Source: CAVSRC01 sp963762605 (GTDB lineage: Bacteria > Pseudomonadota > Alphaproteobacteria > Rhizobiales > Kaistiaceae). From it: 64,000 nt of DNA. The position numbers were made by a program, and so were the translations under genes. Each line of letters starts with the position of its first letter. The stretch's first letter is position 1. The stretch covers positions 62,001-126,000 of the forward strand of contig CAVXLJ010000019.1 of assembly GCA_963762605.1 (NCBI GenBank), given 5' to 3'. Positions 26,063 to 35,695 of this stretch are shown in pieces. The notes beneath the pieces are model-generated. The model made no database searches, was not told where the DNA came from, and saw nothing but the letters and a program-made list of their open reading frames with translations.

Positions 26063-26865
26063 CAGGTCACCTCGCGCAGGCGCTTGACTTCCGCGGTGCC
26101 GCCGAGAACGCGGTTGAGCTGCTCGAACAGCCCGGTCGCTTCCTCGGCGATCGCATCGGCGATCGCCTCGACCATGTCGAGGCCGCGATCCTCCGTCGCC
26201 CCGGCCGGGCTGCCGTACCAGCCGGTCGGCGCGATATCGCGGATATCGGTGAGCACCGGCTGGTAGCTCCGCGTGCGGCGCAGCGTATCCATGTGGTGGC
26301 CACGGGTGTGGTCGGAGGAGTGGTCGATCCGGTCGAGGTGAACCAGCTCCGGCCGGCAGGCGAGCACCGCCAGCGCCTCGATCTCCCCGCCGTGGGTGAG
26401 GCCGTTGCACTCATTGCCGAACATCTCCTCGGCGACGTAGCAGGCCTGCACGGTCAGTACGGTCATGCCGACGCGGCGATGCAGATCCTCGGCAGCGATG
26501 GCAAGCGAGGGAATGTTGCCCTCGTGCCAGTTGACGATCATCAGCATCTTGGCGCCGTGCTTCGCCGCGGATTCGCAGATCTCGGTGATGACGCGGATAT
26601 AGGTGTCCGGCGTGAAGGTGACGGTGCCCTCATAGGGCATGTGCATCGGCGTCACGCCGACCATGGGGGAGGGCAGGACGAGGCCGTCCATGCGCTCGGC
26701 GACCGCCTCGGCCACCATTTCGGCGGCGAAGAAGTCGGTGCCGGCGGGCAGGTGCGCACCGTGCTGCTCGACGCTTCCGGTCGGCATGAGAACCAGTGGA
26801 TGGCGCCGGAATTGCGCGGCGATTTCCGGCTGGGTGAGATTGGCGAAGACACGCGAAGGCAACAT
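26062..26865 (-). CDS. Creatininase-family metal hydrolase
   Basis: The 267-residue protein shows the creatininase/MftE-type metal site: Glu and His in PTGSVEQHGAHLPAGTD, Asp in that same segment, His in NWHEGN and Glu in HGGEIEA. The family holds two metals and opens cyclic amides or cleaves small amide or peptide bonds; creatinine itself is only one substrate. ATG 26865 is chosen because it follows the MocA-gene stop by one base. Translational coupling with the cupin and the dehydrogenase suggests a shared pathway on an amide or lactam intermediate, an inference. Confidence 0.88.
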   Translation of the reverse strand: MLPSRVFANLTQPEIAAQFRRHPLVLMPTGSVEQHGAHLPAGTDFFAAEMVAEAVAERMDGLVLPSPMVGVTPMHMPYEGTVTFTPDTYIRVITEICESAAKHGAKMLMIVNWHEGNIPSLAIAAEDLHRRVGMTVLTVQACYVAEEMFGNECNGLTHGGEIEALAVLACRPELVHLDRIDHSSDHTRGHHMDTLRRTRSYQPVLTDIRDIAPTGWYGSPAGATEDRGLDMVEAIADAIAEEATGLFEQLNRVLGGTAEVKRLREVT

Positions 26866-26866
26866 G

Positions 26867-27946
26867 TCACGCCCTCTCCAGAACTTTCGACGATGCCGTC
26901 GCGCGGACCTCGTCGAGGGGCACCAGGGCGCCGTTGCGTTCGATCGATCTGAGCGCCGCATAGACGCAGGCGACCGCCGCGTTGCCGTTGACGGCACTCA
27001 ATTCGTTGGCTTTGCCCGATCGGCAGCTTTCCGCGAAAAGCTCCAGCTCGGCGCGGAACATGTTCGAGTCGGGTTCCTGCAGGACCTCGCGGTCGGCATA
27101 GCCGTCCTTTCCGCGCTGGATGTAGAGTAGCGAGCTGGCGCGCAGCTTTTCCGGAGTGTCCCAGGTGCCGAAGTCGATCTCGTAGTGCATCAATCCCTTG
27201 GAGCCGAAGACGCGAACAGCGAAGACGCCCGGCGAGGTCCAACAGGTTCCGACATAGGCGACCTTGCCGTCTGCGAACTTCAGAAGCGTCATCGACTGAT
27301 CGTCGACTTCGGCTCCTACGGGAGAGAGCTTCGAGGCGATCGACGTCGCCTCGGTGACGTCGCCACCGAGATAGTGGACGACATCGAACATGTGGATGGC
27401 GAGCTGCGACAGCGGGCCGCCGGGGGCGCGGTCCTTGTACCAGCGCCAGGTCTCAGGCGTCAGTTCCAGCGCGCGTTCATTGGAGAAGTTGGCTTCGATG
27501 AAGCCGACCCGGCCAAGTTCGCCGGCATCGATCGCCCGGCGCATTTCGCGAATGCCGCCGAGCAGGCGGGCGCTGTGGCCGACGGTCACCGTGATGCCGT
27601 AGGTCTTCTGCAGCGCCTCGATGGCCAGCCCGTCTTCGAGCGTGCTGGCGATCGGCTTCTCGGTGTAGACGTGCTTGCCGGCCTTGGCGACTTGGCTCGC
27701 CACCGGCAGATGCTGCTCGTTGGGAACGGTGAGGATGACGCCCGCGATGTCCGCGCGCGAGAGCAGCGCCTCCAGGGTCGCCACCGACTCTACGCCGGTG
27801 TCCCGGGCGAACGCGTCGCGTTTCTCCTGGGACCGGCTGAACCCGGCGACGATCTCCAGCCTGTCGGAGAGCTTGGCGGCGTTGGTGAGAACACGCGCCC
27901 ATCGTCCGAGGCCGACAATTCCGATTTTGACTTTGCCTGCGTTCAT
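26867..27946 (-). CDS. Gfo/Idh/MocA-family oxidoreductase
   Basis: This 359-residue enzyme has the N-terminal Rossmann domain (KIGIVGLGRWARVLTNA), the family EKP motif (HVYTEKPIAS) with the catalytic Lys, and the C-terminal alpha/beta domain of inositol-, glucose-fructose- and related sugar dehydrogenases. It is the first gene of the long leftward catabolic operon. A copy of the proposed GntR operator lies about 22 bases before its ATG. The substrate is probably a polyol, sugar or similar compound. Confidence 0.9.
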   Translation of the reverse strand: MNAGKVKIGIVGLGRWARVLTNAAKLSDRLEIVAGFSRSQEKRDAFARDTGVESVATLEALLSRADIAGVILTVPNEQHLPVASQVAKAGKHVYTEKPIASTLEDGLAIEALQKTYGITVTVGHSARLLGGIREMRRAIDAGELGRVGFIEANFSNERALELTPETWRWYKDRAPGGPLSQLAIHMFDVVHYLGGDVTEATSIASKLSPVGAEVDDQSMTLLKFADGKVAYVGTCWTSPGVFAVRVFGSKGLMHYEIDFGTWDTPEKLRASSLLYIQRGKDGYADREVLQEPDSNMFRAELELFAESCRSGKANELSAVNGNAAVACVYAALRSIERNGALVPLDEVRATASSKVLERA

Positions 27947-27967
27947 TCTTCTTGTGCCCTGTCAGTG

Positions 27968-27979
27968 CGTATTACGGTA
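27968..27979. promoter_or_regulatory. Putative GntR operator, site 2
   Basis: CGTATTACGGTA lies 22 bases upstream of the MocA-type gene start and is identical over 12 bases to the core of the palindromic site before the LVIVD-type gene. The adjacent GntR/FCD gene is the natural binding partner. Regulation is inferred from shared sequence and position. Confidence 0.6.
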
Positions 27980-28042
27980 TGACGGGATGATCGTCGGAGT
28001 CAACGACACTTATTGCGGGAAAACGCGGCCCGCTGCGCCAGC

Positions 28043-29293
28043 CTAGAAACTCATTTCGAGCAGGTAGAGCCCGCCGGTGAAGCGGTCGACCGCGTAGGCG
28101 ATGCCGCGTTCGTCGGCGAAGACGTCGTTGATCTGGGCGGCGCCGGCGGGCGAGCCTTTCGGTGCCGCCGGCACGAAGCACGCGATCTCGCGCGGCTGAA
28201 ACTGATTGGAGATGTCGAAGGCCCTCAGGCCGCCATTGAAGAAGGTGCCGAGGAGGATCTCTTCCGATTGGAACGACGTCGGTAGCGGTACGTTTTCGTG
28301 AACATTGTGCGCGCCGAAGCGGCCGCCACGATGGCGAAATTCGTCGAGCGGCGGCAAGGGCAGGGTGGACACCGGCACCAGATTGTCTTCCGCGCGCATG
28401 TCGACGATCCACATCAGCTTGGGCCAGTCGGCGGCGGCGTCCTTGATCGATTCATTGGTTACCACCATGAGGCCGCGCGCGAAGAGCGGCAGCACCGTGT
28501 GCGTGAAGCCGAGATAGGGCGGTGCATTGTTCCAGCGTGACACCATCTTCGGCCGGCTCTTGTCGGCGATGTCGAGGATGATGACGCCACCGTCGACATA
28601 GCCGAGATAGGCGCGGTCCGGGCGCTGTGGATAGACGTTGGTGTTGTGCACGCGAAAGCCGGCGCCCTGCGGATTGTGCTGAACCGGCAGGTCCGCGCTG
28701 TCGCCGACGCGCACGCCCGGCAGCCACCAGCGGCCGGCTTCAACCGGCTTCGACGGATTGCGCACATCGACGATTCGGTAGAACTGGTCGTCGCCGGGTC
28801 GATGCGACTGGAAATCGTCGGCGCCGGCGGACATGTGGACATAGTCGCCGTCGCAGAACCAGAGCTGGTGGACGCCGCGCGAATGCGGCCCCGAGGCGTC
28901 GAAGAAACCGATCGAGCGCGGTTGCTCGGGCGCCGACACGTCGAACAACTCCATGCCGGCCGGTGTCTGGCCCGCTAGCCTGGTCTGGTACGCGACTACC
29001 ATCAGGTCACCGACCACTTCCAGCGAATTGGAGCGCATGAACGGTTGCGGCAGGTCGGTCTGCACGACCAGCTTCGGCGCCCGTGGGTCGCTCACGTCGA
29101 CGCCGCTGAAGTTCTTGGGCGCGCTTTCATGAGCCAGCCACAGGATGCGGCGCCCGTCCGGCGCGATCTGGATGGCCATGCCCTCGCCGAGGCCGCCGAA
29201 GCCACCGAGCTCGTGCTGCGCCAGTAACTTGAACCCGTGAACGATCGGGGCGTCCGCGTCGTTGGCGATGGCTCGTCCTCCCTCAAGCAGCAT
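28043..29293 (-). CDS. LVIVD-type beta-propeller protein
   Basis: This 416-residue protein is built of repeats of the LVIVD type, each with a strand like MELFDVSAPEQPRSIG, YRIVDVRNPSKPVEAG, VIILDIADKSRPKMVS or LRAFDISNQFQPREI, which make a beta-propeller. It has no clear signal peptide. No enzymatic family is certain; such proteins are often secreted or bound to redox or sugar enzymes. The ATG at 29293 overlaps the GntR operator and lacks a ribosome site. A strong GGGAGGA lies 8-14 bases further in, before an ATC codon, so the true start is uncertain. It lies upstream of and in line with the MocA operon. Confidence 0.8.
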   Translation of the reverse strand: MLLEGGRAIANDADAPIVHGFKLLAQHELGGFGGLGEGMAIQIAPDGRRILWLAHESAPKNFSGVDVSDPRAPKLVVQTDLPQPFMRSNSLEVVGDLMVVAYQTRLAGQTPAGMELFDVSAPEQPRSIGFFDASGPHSRGVHQLWFCDGDYVHMSAGADDFQSHRPGDDQFYRIVDVRNPSKPVEAGRWWLPGVRVGDSADLPVQHNPQGAGFRVHNTNVYPQRPDRAYLGYVDGGVIILDIADKSRPKMVSRWNNAPPYLGFTHTVLPLFARGLMVVTNESIKDAAADWPKLMWIVDMRAEDNLVPVSTLPLPPLDEFRHRGGRFGAHNVHENVPLPTSFQSEEILLGTFFNGGLRAFDISNQFQPREIACFVPAAPKGSPAGAAQINDVFADERGIAYAVDRFTGGLYLLEMSF

Positions 29294-29309
29294 CGTACCG
29301 TAATACGAT
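29292..29309. promoter_or_regulatory. Putative GntR operator, site 1 (perfect palindrome)
   Basis: ATCGTACCGTAATACGAT is an 18-base site with perfect 6-base arms (ATCGTA/TACGAT on the gene strand) around 6 bases. It lies at the expected transcription start of the LVIVD-type gene, 81 bases from the GntR/FCD gene. Its 12-base core recurs before the MocA-type gene. Confidence 0.65.
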
Positions 29310-29389
29310 AATATTGAGCAAAAGAGCCGGTGCGGCAAGCGCCGTCACGACAAAAATATGTTGGCCGTGTGGACTGCGGAGGCTTGTGG

Positions 29390-30133
29390 CTACAGGGTCT
29401 CGGCGCCGGTCTCGCCAAAGATCCGGTTGATTTCGGCGGCCGCGTTCAGCGCCTCCTGCCGCGCGACCGTCTCGGCGAACTCGCCGTCGCCGTTCTTCAG
29501 CGCCTGATGAAGCTCGCGCAGTGCGGCGATGCTCTGCTTCGAACGCCCGGGCGAGCGCCGCGGGTGGCCGAGACCGATGGCGCGCCATCGCCAGATGCGG
29601 GCATAGAGCGTCGCGATCATCGACGATAGCGTCTCGCTGCCCGCCCCGGCGAACAGGATATTGTAGAACTCGTTCTTCACGGCCAGGATGTCCTCCGGAA
29701 CGTTGGCCTTGTAGGCCGCGACCGTCCGGTCGAGCGCATCCTTGAGCGCTGTAAGGTCTTGTGGCGTCGCGTTGGCGACGAACATCCGGGCCGCCAACCC
29801 CTCCAGCACCGAGCGAATCAGATAGAGATCCTTGGCTTCCCCCCGCGTCAGTTGCCTGACGATCGGGCCTTTGTTGGGAATCGTCTCGACGATCAATTCG
29901 CTCTCGAGTTGCCGCAGCGCTTCGCGGATCACGGTGCGCGATACGCCGGTCATGTCGATCAGTTCGCGTTCGATCAGGCGCGCGCCGGGCGCCAGGCGGC
30001 CGTCGATGATCGCCTTGCGCAGGGCATCGACGACGTCACGGCGCAGCGGCGCGGCGCGCTTCTTGACCACCGCCAGACCCTTGTTGTTCGTACCGAACGC
30101 CGGTGTTGCCTTGCTTTCGGAGGTCTCGCGCAT
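29390..30133 (-). CDS. GntR-family (FadR/FCD) transcriptional regulator
   Basis: This 247-residue regulator has an N-terminal winged helix-turn-helix (DVVDALRKAIIDGRLAPGARL, then SRTVIREALRQLE) and a C-terminal all-helical FCD domain with the metal/ligand pattern LYLIRSVLEGLAARMF and later EFYNILFAGAG. FCD regulators bind small organic acids and leave their operator when these are present. Two matching sites next to this gene, before the LVIVD-type and MocA-type genes, make it the probable repressor of the catabolic cluster. ATG 30133 is supported by domain alignment. Confidence 0.92.
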   Translation of the reverse strand: MRETSESKATPAFGTNNKGLAVVKKRAAPLRRDVVDALRKAIIDGRLAPGARLIERELIDMTGVSRTVIREALRQLESELIVETIPNKGPIVRQLTRGEAKDLYLIRSVLEGLAARMFVANATPQDLTALKDALDRTVAAYKANVPEDILAVKNEFYNILFAGAGSETLSSMIATLYARIWRWRAIGLGHPRRSPGRSKQSIAALRELHQALKNGDGEFAETVARQEALNAAAEINRIFGETGAETL

Positions 30134-30309
30134 TCTATCTGCCGCTTTGGATTGTCTGCTCAGGTTGGCTGCATAAGCCAGGGGCCGTCAAGGTCGCTGC
30201 ATACAGTGCCCGGCCCGCATGCGTCACGGAAAATCGGCCGAGCGCGAAGTCCGCCGTACCGCAGTCAACGGTGATTCGCGGCATTGGGTCTTGCCCGACG
30301 GTCGTCGCC

Positions 30310-33300
30310 TCAGCCGGAATCGCGCTCGATTTTCCAACTGCGCACCTTGAACGGCAGAACCTGCAAGTCGGCGGCGCCGGCCGGCTCCTCGAGCAGATCA
30401 ACCGCGCCGGAAACCGACCATGGTCCGGACGCGTGCGATCGACACGGTGCCACGGCCGCCGGCAGGCTCGTAGACTCTGAGGATCAGGCCGCTGCCATCC
30501 TCGGCCGGTTTGAAGGCGCTGAGACCGAGCTGCATGCCGTCGACGGCGACCGCCGTCCACGATTGCGCTTTGTCCACCGGGACGGCGCGGCAGATGAGCG
30601 GTTGGTTGAGATCCTCCGCCTCGGCCAGCACGCCCCCGGTCAACCAGTCGCCGTCATGCGGATAGAGCGCATAGGTGAAGGACTGCCGGCCCTCGTCGGC
30701 GAGCGGATCGGGATAGATCGGCGAACGCAACAGGCTGATGCCGAGTTCGTTGCCGAGTGCGTGATGGCCGTATTTGCCGTCGTTGATGAGCGCCACGCCG
30801 TAGCCATGTTCGGCGAGATCGACGAAGCGATGCGCCGCGACCTCGAAGCGCGCCTGATCCCACGAGGTATTGCGATGCGTGGCGCGACGGATGACGCCAT
30901 GGGCGCATTCGAAACTCGCATAGTCGGAACGCACGGCCAGAGGAAAGCGCGCCTTCAAAAGAACGCGGCGATCGTGCCAGTCGATGTCGGTCTTGAACTC
31001 GACGCGGGCCGAATTTGCCCACAGCCGCACGGTCTGCACGATCTCGCTGTTGCGGAACCTTCGGACGATACGGATCGCAGCACGATGCGGCCCCGTCTCG
31101 ACGACCGCCAGCGAAGAAGCCGGAATTTCCTCGCCGTGGCGGCTGTAATCCTCCTCGATGTCCCACGCATCCCAGTTGCGTGGTTTGTCGACATAGGCCC
31201 AGATCTGGTTGGCGCGACCGGCCAGTGCCTCGCGCCCGGCGCGCTTGTCGAAGACGCTCCTCAGCGTGCCGTCGTCGGCCAGTTCCACCCGCACCACGTC
31301 GTTCTCGAGCCGATTCCGCTCAACCGACAGGCCGGTGGGTGCCGTCGCCTCGGTCAATGTGACCGCGGACACGCCCGGAACCGCTTGGGTTCCGCTGAGG
31401 ACAGAGCCGCCTTCGATCGGCTGACCGCCGGGCAGGTCTTCGCCGCTGACGGCGATACGCAACGGCCGTGGCGACAGGTCCGGATTGACCACCAGCAGGC
31501 CCGGCTTGCCACCAGCAAGGCCGAGCTTCCCGACAAGCGCGGACAGATGCTCGTCCTGCGCCCGTTCTCCGGCGGCGACGACCTCCGCCAGCTCGGCTTC
31601 AGTCCGCTGGTAGACCTCGCGGATGCTCGATCCGGGCAGGATGTCGTGGAACTCGTTGCGCAGGACAATGCGCCACTGCGCTTCCAGCGAGGGCGCCACC
31701 GGCGCGCCCAGCAGCGTCGCCATGCTCGCCAGCGTCTCGGCCGCGATCAGCGCGCGTTCGGCGCGCCGGTGCAGGTATTTCGTGCGTCCCTGGGTGGTCA
31801 GCGTCCCGCGATGGAGCTCCAGATACATTTCGCCGACCCACACCGGCAGGTCGCCGGCGCCAGGCATGGCGTGCAGCGCGCCGAACCAGGCGGCAACCGC
31901 GACCGGGCGCAGGGCCGGCACCGCCGGGAAGTCGGCCATCTGCCTTTGGCGTTCGAGCATCTCCTCGGTCGGCCCGCCGCCGCCATCGCCATAGCCGAAT
32001 GACAGCAGGCTTTCGCCAGCGTGAACCTTGCCGCGGAAATTGCGCCAGGTCTCGACCGACGCCCGCGGGCCGATCTCGGCGTTGTAGCCGCCGACTGGGT
32101 TGTTGAAGGTATGCGCAAGCAACCGGCTGCCGTCGAGACCCTCCCACCAGAAAAGGTCGAAGGGCATCGGGTTGGTCTCCGACCAGTTGACCTTGATGGT
32201 GAAGAAGCTGTCCACGCCGGCAAGCTTCAGGAGCTGGGGCAGGGCAGGGGAGAAGCCGAAGCAGTCGGGCAGCCAGCAGACCGTATGGCGGCGGCCGAAG
32301 GCGCGCTCGAAATAGCGCTGACCGTAGAGGAGCTGGCGAACGAAGGATTCGCCGGTCGGCATGTTGGTGTCCGGCTCCACCCACATGGCGCCGATCGGCT
32401 CCCACTGGCCCGCCGCGACCCGCTGCTTGATCTCGGCGAACAGCGCCGGATCGTCGTCTTCGAGAAACGCGTAGAGCTGCGCCGTCGACTGGTTGAAACG
32501 GAATTCGGGATAGCGCTCCATCAGCCCGATCATGGTGTGGAAGGTGCGGTTCGCCTTGCGCCGCGTCTCCTCCAGCGGCCATAGCCAGGCAAGGTCGATG
32601 TGCGCATGCCCGGTGACCGCCAGCGCTCCTTGCCGTGGATAGCGCTCGGCAAGCGCCTTCAGGCGCACAGTGAGCGCTTGGCCGGCGGTGGCGACCGAAG
32701 CGCGCGCGTCGGCATCCAGCCCCTCCGGCTGCGTCGGCAGACCGTTTGGCAATTGCCACACGTCCTGCATCTCGGTGGTCGACTGCATGCGGGCGACGTA
32801 GTTTCCGGTCGACGACGGCCAGTCGAGCCCGGCGAAGGCGTCTTCGGCCGCCGACAGCAACGGCTCGACCGCATCGTGGTCTCCCAGCGCGTCGGCGGCC
32901 TCGACCACCTGGCGCATAAGCAGGACGAAATCGGCAAGTTCGGTTTCCAGCCAGACGAGTGCCGCGTTTTCCAGTCGCGCATTGCGGTTCGGCACGCCGA
33001 ACGGCAAGCGGGCGACGCATTCGGCGCTGATCGAGAAAGACCAGCCCTCCAGGTGGAAGCGGCGATGGTTGGGGTCGAGTGCGAAAGCGGCGCGCCTGCC
33101 GTCGTCATAGGTGAGCCGCGCAAGGCCTTCGCCACCGAGGTCGAGGTCGAGGCGGGCCGCTTCCAGCGGCCAGTCACCCGGCACCGTCACTGGCGCAGAG
33201 CGGAAGGTCACCACCCCGTCGCGCGTCGGCCACGGCTGGCCGGGCGCGATCGGCGCGCCGTTGAAGGTCCACCCGTCGAGCGCCGTGGTCTGGCGAACGG

Positions 33301-33367
33301 TCCATTGATCAAGCTCGACCAGCCGCTTGCGCAGGCGATCCATTCGCTGTCGGCGTGTGAGAGACAT
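30310..33367 (-). CDS. GH38 alpha-mannosidase, C-terminus displaced by one-base frameshift
   Basis: The uninterrupted part (989 codons, 33367-30398) is a full GH38 alpha-mannosidase. The zinc site is GHAHIDLAWLWP (His256, Asp258), the nucleophile Asp368 lies in WLPDCFGFS, and WEPIGAMWVEPD and VNWSETNPMPFDLF are typical. The family cuts alpha-mannosyl linkages; bacterial members are usually cytosolic and this one has no signal peptide. The frame stops after MVGFRRG, but the next frame continues with VDLLEEPAGAADLQVLPF and ends at 30310 with a usual GH38 tail. Dropping one G near 30403 joins them into about 1018 residues. The start ATG has GGAAAAGA upstream; a longer upstream frame overlaps the DUF2264 gene and is rejected. 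Confidence 0.9.
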
Positions 33368-33438
33368 GTTTCTTTTCCGGTCCGCGCGGCTACTCGACCC
33401 GGTGCGCAGCTCGGCACCGGCGGTTCTTCTATAGCGAC

Positions 33439-35259
33439 CTACGCCGAACGATCGAAGACCGGGACGACACGCCCGTCTTGCTCGAAGAGCCGGCGCAGGT
33501 CGTCCACATCGGGGCAGGCGGGCGCCGGCGGAATTGCGTCGCCGCCAAGGCGCGGCAAGGCAAGGACGGCGCAGCAAAGGCGGGTCGTTCCGGCCTCCAC
33601 CAGCCCGCGAAGCTGCGGGACGAGCGTGCGCGCCGCCATCACGTTGGTGTTGGCAAATGGGCTGATCACATGAGCGGCGCGGGTGTCGTAGCCGACGATC
33701 ACGCTGACATCCTGGGCCGTTCCGACCTGCGCTTGCCGACGGCGGACCCGTCTGTTCCATGCGCCAAAATCCGGTTTGGTAATCGCAAAGCCGCCCTCGG
33801 CGACCTCGAGCCGGCGCGGCGTGGTCACCAGATGAAGCCTGATGTGCCATAGGCCCGCCGGCACCAGCCAGGTCTCGACCGTGACGTCGGCATAGGGTCG
33901 CCACCGGGCATAAAGCTTGTCTTCGACGATCAGCGCCGCGTCGTTGCTCTCGCGCATGCGCAAGTGCACGCCGTCATCGGAGAAACCCAGCATTCCGTCG
34001 CAAGCGGCGTCGGCAAAGCGCCGGTCGTTGGCCTCGATCGAAAAGCCGTAGCGCGTCGAATAGGCGAACTTGCCGTATTTCTCCGCCATGCCGCGCCAGT
34101 GGCCCTCTTGCTGGCCCGAAGTAAGCGCCACGATATGGCCGGGAAGGTGTTGTGCCACCATGCCCGGTTCGGACAAGGGAACCGGCGCGTCGAAGGTCTC
34201 CGGCTCTTCTTCGTGCGCCGCCCAGAACGGATGCTCTTCGGGCAGCGCCAGCGGCAGGAAGGCCTTCATCGCCCAGTAGGGCGAGCCGGCGGAATTGTAA
34301 CCTTCGCTCACCAGGAGATTGGGATAGGCGTAGCCAATCGACAGCACACCGTCGCGGTCGAAGATCGGCTGACGCGCCCACCAGCGCAGATTGCGCAGGT
34401 AGTAGCCCTTAATCTGCCCCCAGGGCAGCGCCTCCACGCCGGCAAAGGCGAGCGCCCCCCAGAAGCCGGCATGGGCAAAACGGTAGGTCAGGCTGCGGCC
34501 AAAAGGGAGGGCCGAACCGTCCGGCGCGTACCAATGCCGGATCGCGCGGGCAAATTCGGCGGCCCGCTCGCGATAGCGTGCTGCCCGTGTCGTGTCGTCC
34601 GAGAGGGCGGCATAGATCAGCCCGTAATAGTGGAAGGCGAAGGGAATGTAGTGGTCGGCGCTCCTGCTCGGCCCGTCGCGATACCATCCTTTGCCGAGCA
34701 CGAAGGGTTCGACACCGTCCAGGTAAGCGTTGCGCGTTTTTGCATCGACCACGATACCGCAATGCATCAGGCCGAGGTCGATCATGACCCGGAAGAACTT
34801 CCAGTTGTTGTTGACGAAGTGGTGCTCGCGCCCTGAAATCAGATAAGTGGCGATGCGCCGCTTGTCGGCCTTGTCCAGCGGATCCCACAGATCGGCGCGC
34901 GCCATGCGCAAGGCGAAGCCGATCGCGGCGAGTTCCACTTGGCGCTGGTCCGTGCGTTTGATGGCGCCCCAATAGTCGGGATGCTTTGGATCGGTGCCGG
35001 CGCTCAGGCCGCGCCTATAGAGGTGCCAATGGGCGAAGGCACCGCTGCCGGCCGCGAGCGGTGCGATCCCCCAGAGCGGGCGGGCAAAGCCTTCCAGATC
35101 GGCCGCCGCCCGGTCGAAATGCGCCGCCGCCGCGCTCAGCCGCACACGCGCCCCGGAGGTCGAGAAATAGGGAAGGAGAGGGAGGAACAGGTCGCCGACG
35201 GCGCGCTCAACGTCGGCGCGGGTCAGAAGCGGATTTGCCGAAAGCGGAGTGTCAGCCAA
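33439..35259 (-). CDS. DUF2264 protein, probable glycan-active alpha/alpha-toroid enzyme
   Basis: This 606-residue protein matches DUF2264, a family with an (alpha/alpha) barrel related to polysaccharide lyases and unsaturated glycosyl hydrolases. Aromatic-rich segments such as NNNWKFFRVMIDLGLM, GWYRDGPSRSADHYIPFAFH and GSPYWAMKAF fit a sugar-binding cleft; the C-terminal third is beta-rich. It has no signal peptide. The start is TTG 35259 with a weak GGTGA site. It lies 71 bases before the GH38 gene, so the two probably act on the same imported glycan. The reaction is not established. Confidence 0.85.
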   Translation of the reverse strand: MADTPLSANPLLTRADVERAVGDLFLPLLPYFSTSGARVRLSAAAAHFDRAAADLEGFARPLWGIAPLAAGSGAFAHWHLYRRGLSAGTDPKHPDYWGAIKRTDQRQVELAAIGFALRMARADLWDPLDKADKRRIATYLISGREHHFVNNNWKFFRVMIDLGLMHCGIVVDAKTRNAYLDGVEPFVLGKGWYRDGPSRSADHYIPFAFHYYGLIYAALSDDTTRAARYRERAAEFARAIRHWYAPDGSALPFGRSLTYRFAHAGFWGALAFAGVEALPWGQIKGYYLRNLRWWARQPIFDRDGVLSIGYAYPNLLVSEGYNSAGSPYWAMKAFLPLALPEEHPFWAAHEEEPETFDAPVPLSEPGMVAQHLPGHIVALTSGQQEGHWRGMAEKYGKFAYSTRYGFSIEANDRRFADAACDGMLGFSDDGVHLRMRESNDAALIVEDKLYARWRPYADVTVETWLVPAGLWHIRLHLVTTPRRLEVAEGGFAITKPDFGAWNRRVRRRQAQVGTAQDVSVIVGYDTRAAHVISPFANTNVMAARTLVPQLRGLVEAGTTRLCCAVLALPRLGGDAIPPAPACPDVDDLRRLFEQDGRVVPVFDRSA

Positions 35260-35310
35260 TTCACCGGACCGTTTTGTGGGGCCGGCACATGGCCGATGCC
35301 ACGGTCCGGT

Positions 35311-35695
35311 TTACTTGATGACAGCAACGCCGTCATTCATTTCCTTGATGCCGTCGTCGATCGAGATGTTGTTGGCCATGATCTCGTCGTGGACGCGATT
35401 GAGTACCAGCTCATATTCGCGCACCTTCAGGACCACCGCCATTTCCAGATAGCTGGCCCTGGTGATCAGTGCCTGCGCACTTGCCGGATCGGTCGGGAAG
35501 CCCGGCGTCGCGGTGATCATGTTGATCACGTCGGCGGTACGCTGCGCCGGCGTCGTGCCGGTTTTGGCGACGACCGTCGCACCGTCCGGTCCGCTGGCCC
35601 ACTCAATGAAGTCCTCGGCGGCCTTGGCGTTCTTCGAGTTCACGTTGACGCCGAGCGAGGTCACCTGACCCGCCGTCGCGCCCGGTCGGCTGTCC
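35311..35695 (-). pseudogene. C-terminal remnant of a sugar ABC transporter binding protein
   Basis: From about 35695 to 35311 the frame reads DSRPGATAGQVTSLGVNVNS, then AEDFIEWASGPDGATVV and a helical tail ending MNDGVAVIK. This is the last roughly 125 residues of a family-1 extracellular sugar-binding protein, where PAGPxGxxT..LGVN-type and AAxxFIxW segments are standard. The signal peptide and the first two thirds are missing. Upstream the frame runs into the end of tusA, whose stop codon abuts the remnant. This marks a deletion or insertion joint that cut off the carbohydrate operon. Confidence 0.75.

Noticed and set aside
26062..26865. True creatininase of creatinine breakdown
   Set aside because: No creatinase or sarcosine oxidase gene is nearby; only the family is supported.
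33368..33904. N-terminal extension of the GH38 frame to 33904
   Set aside because: It overlaps the DUF2264 gene, has no family features, and ATG 33367 aligns with GH38 N-termini.
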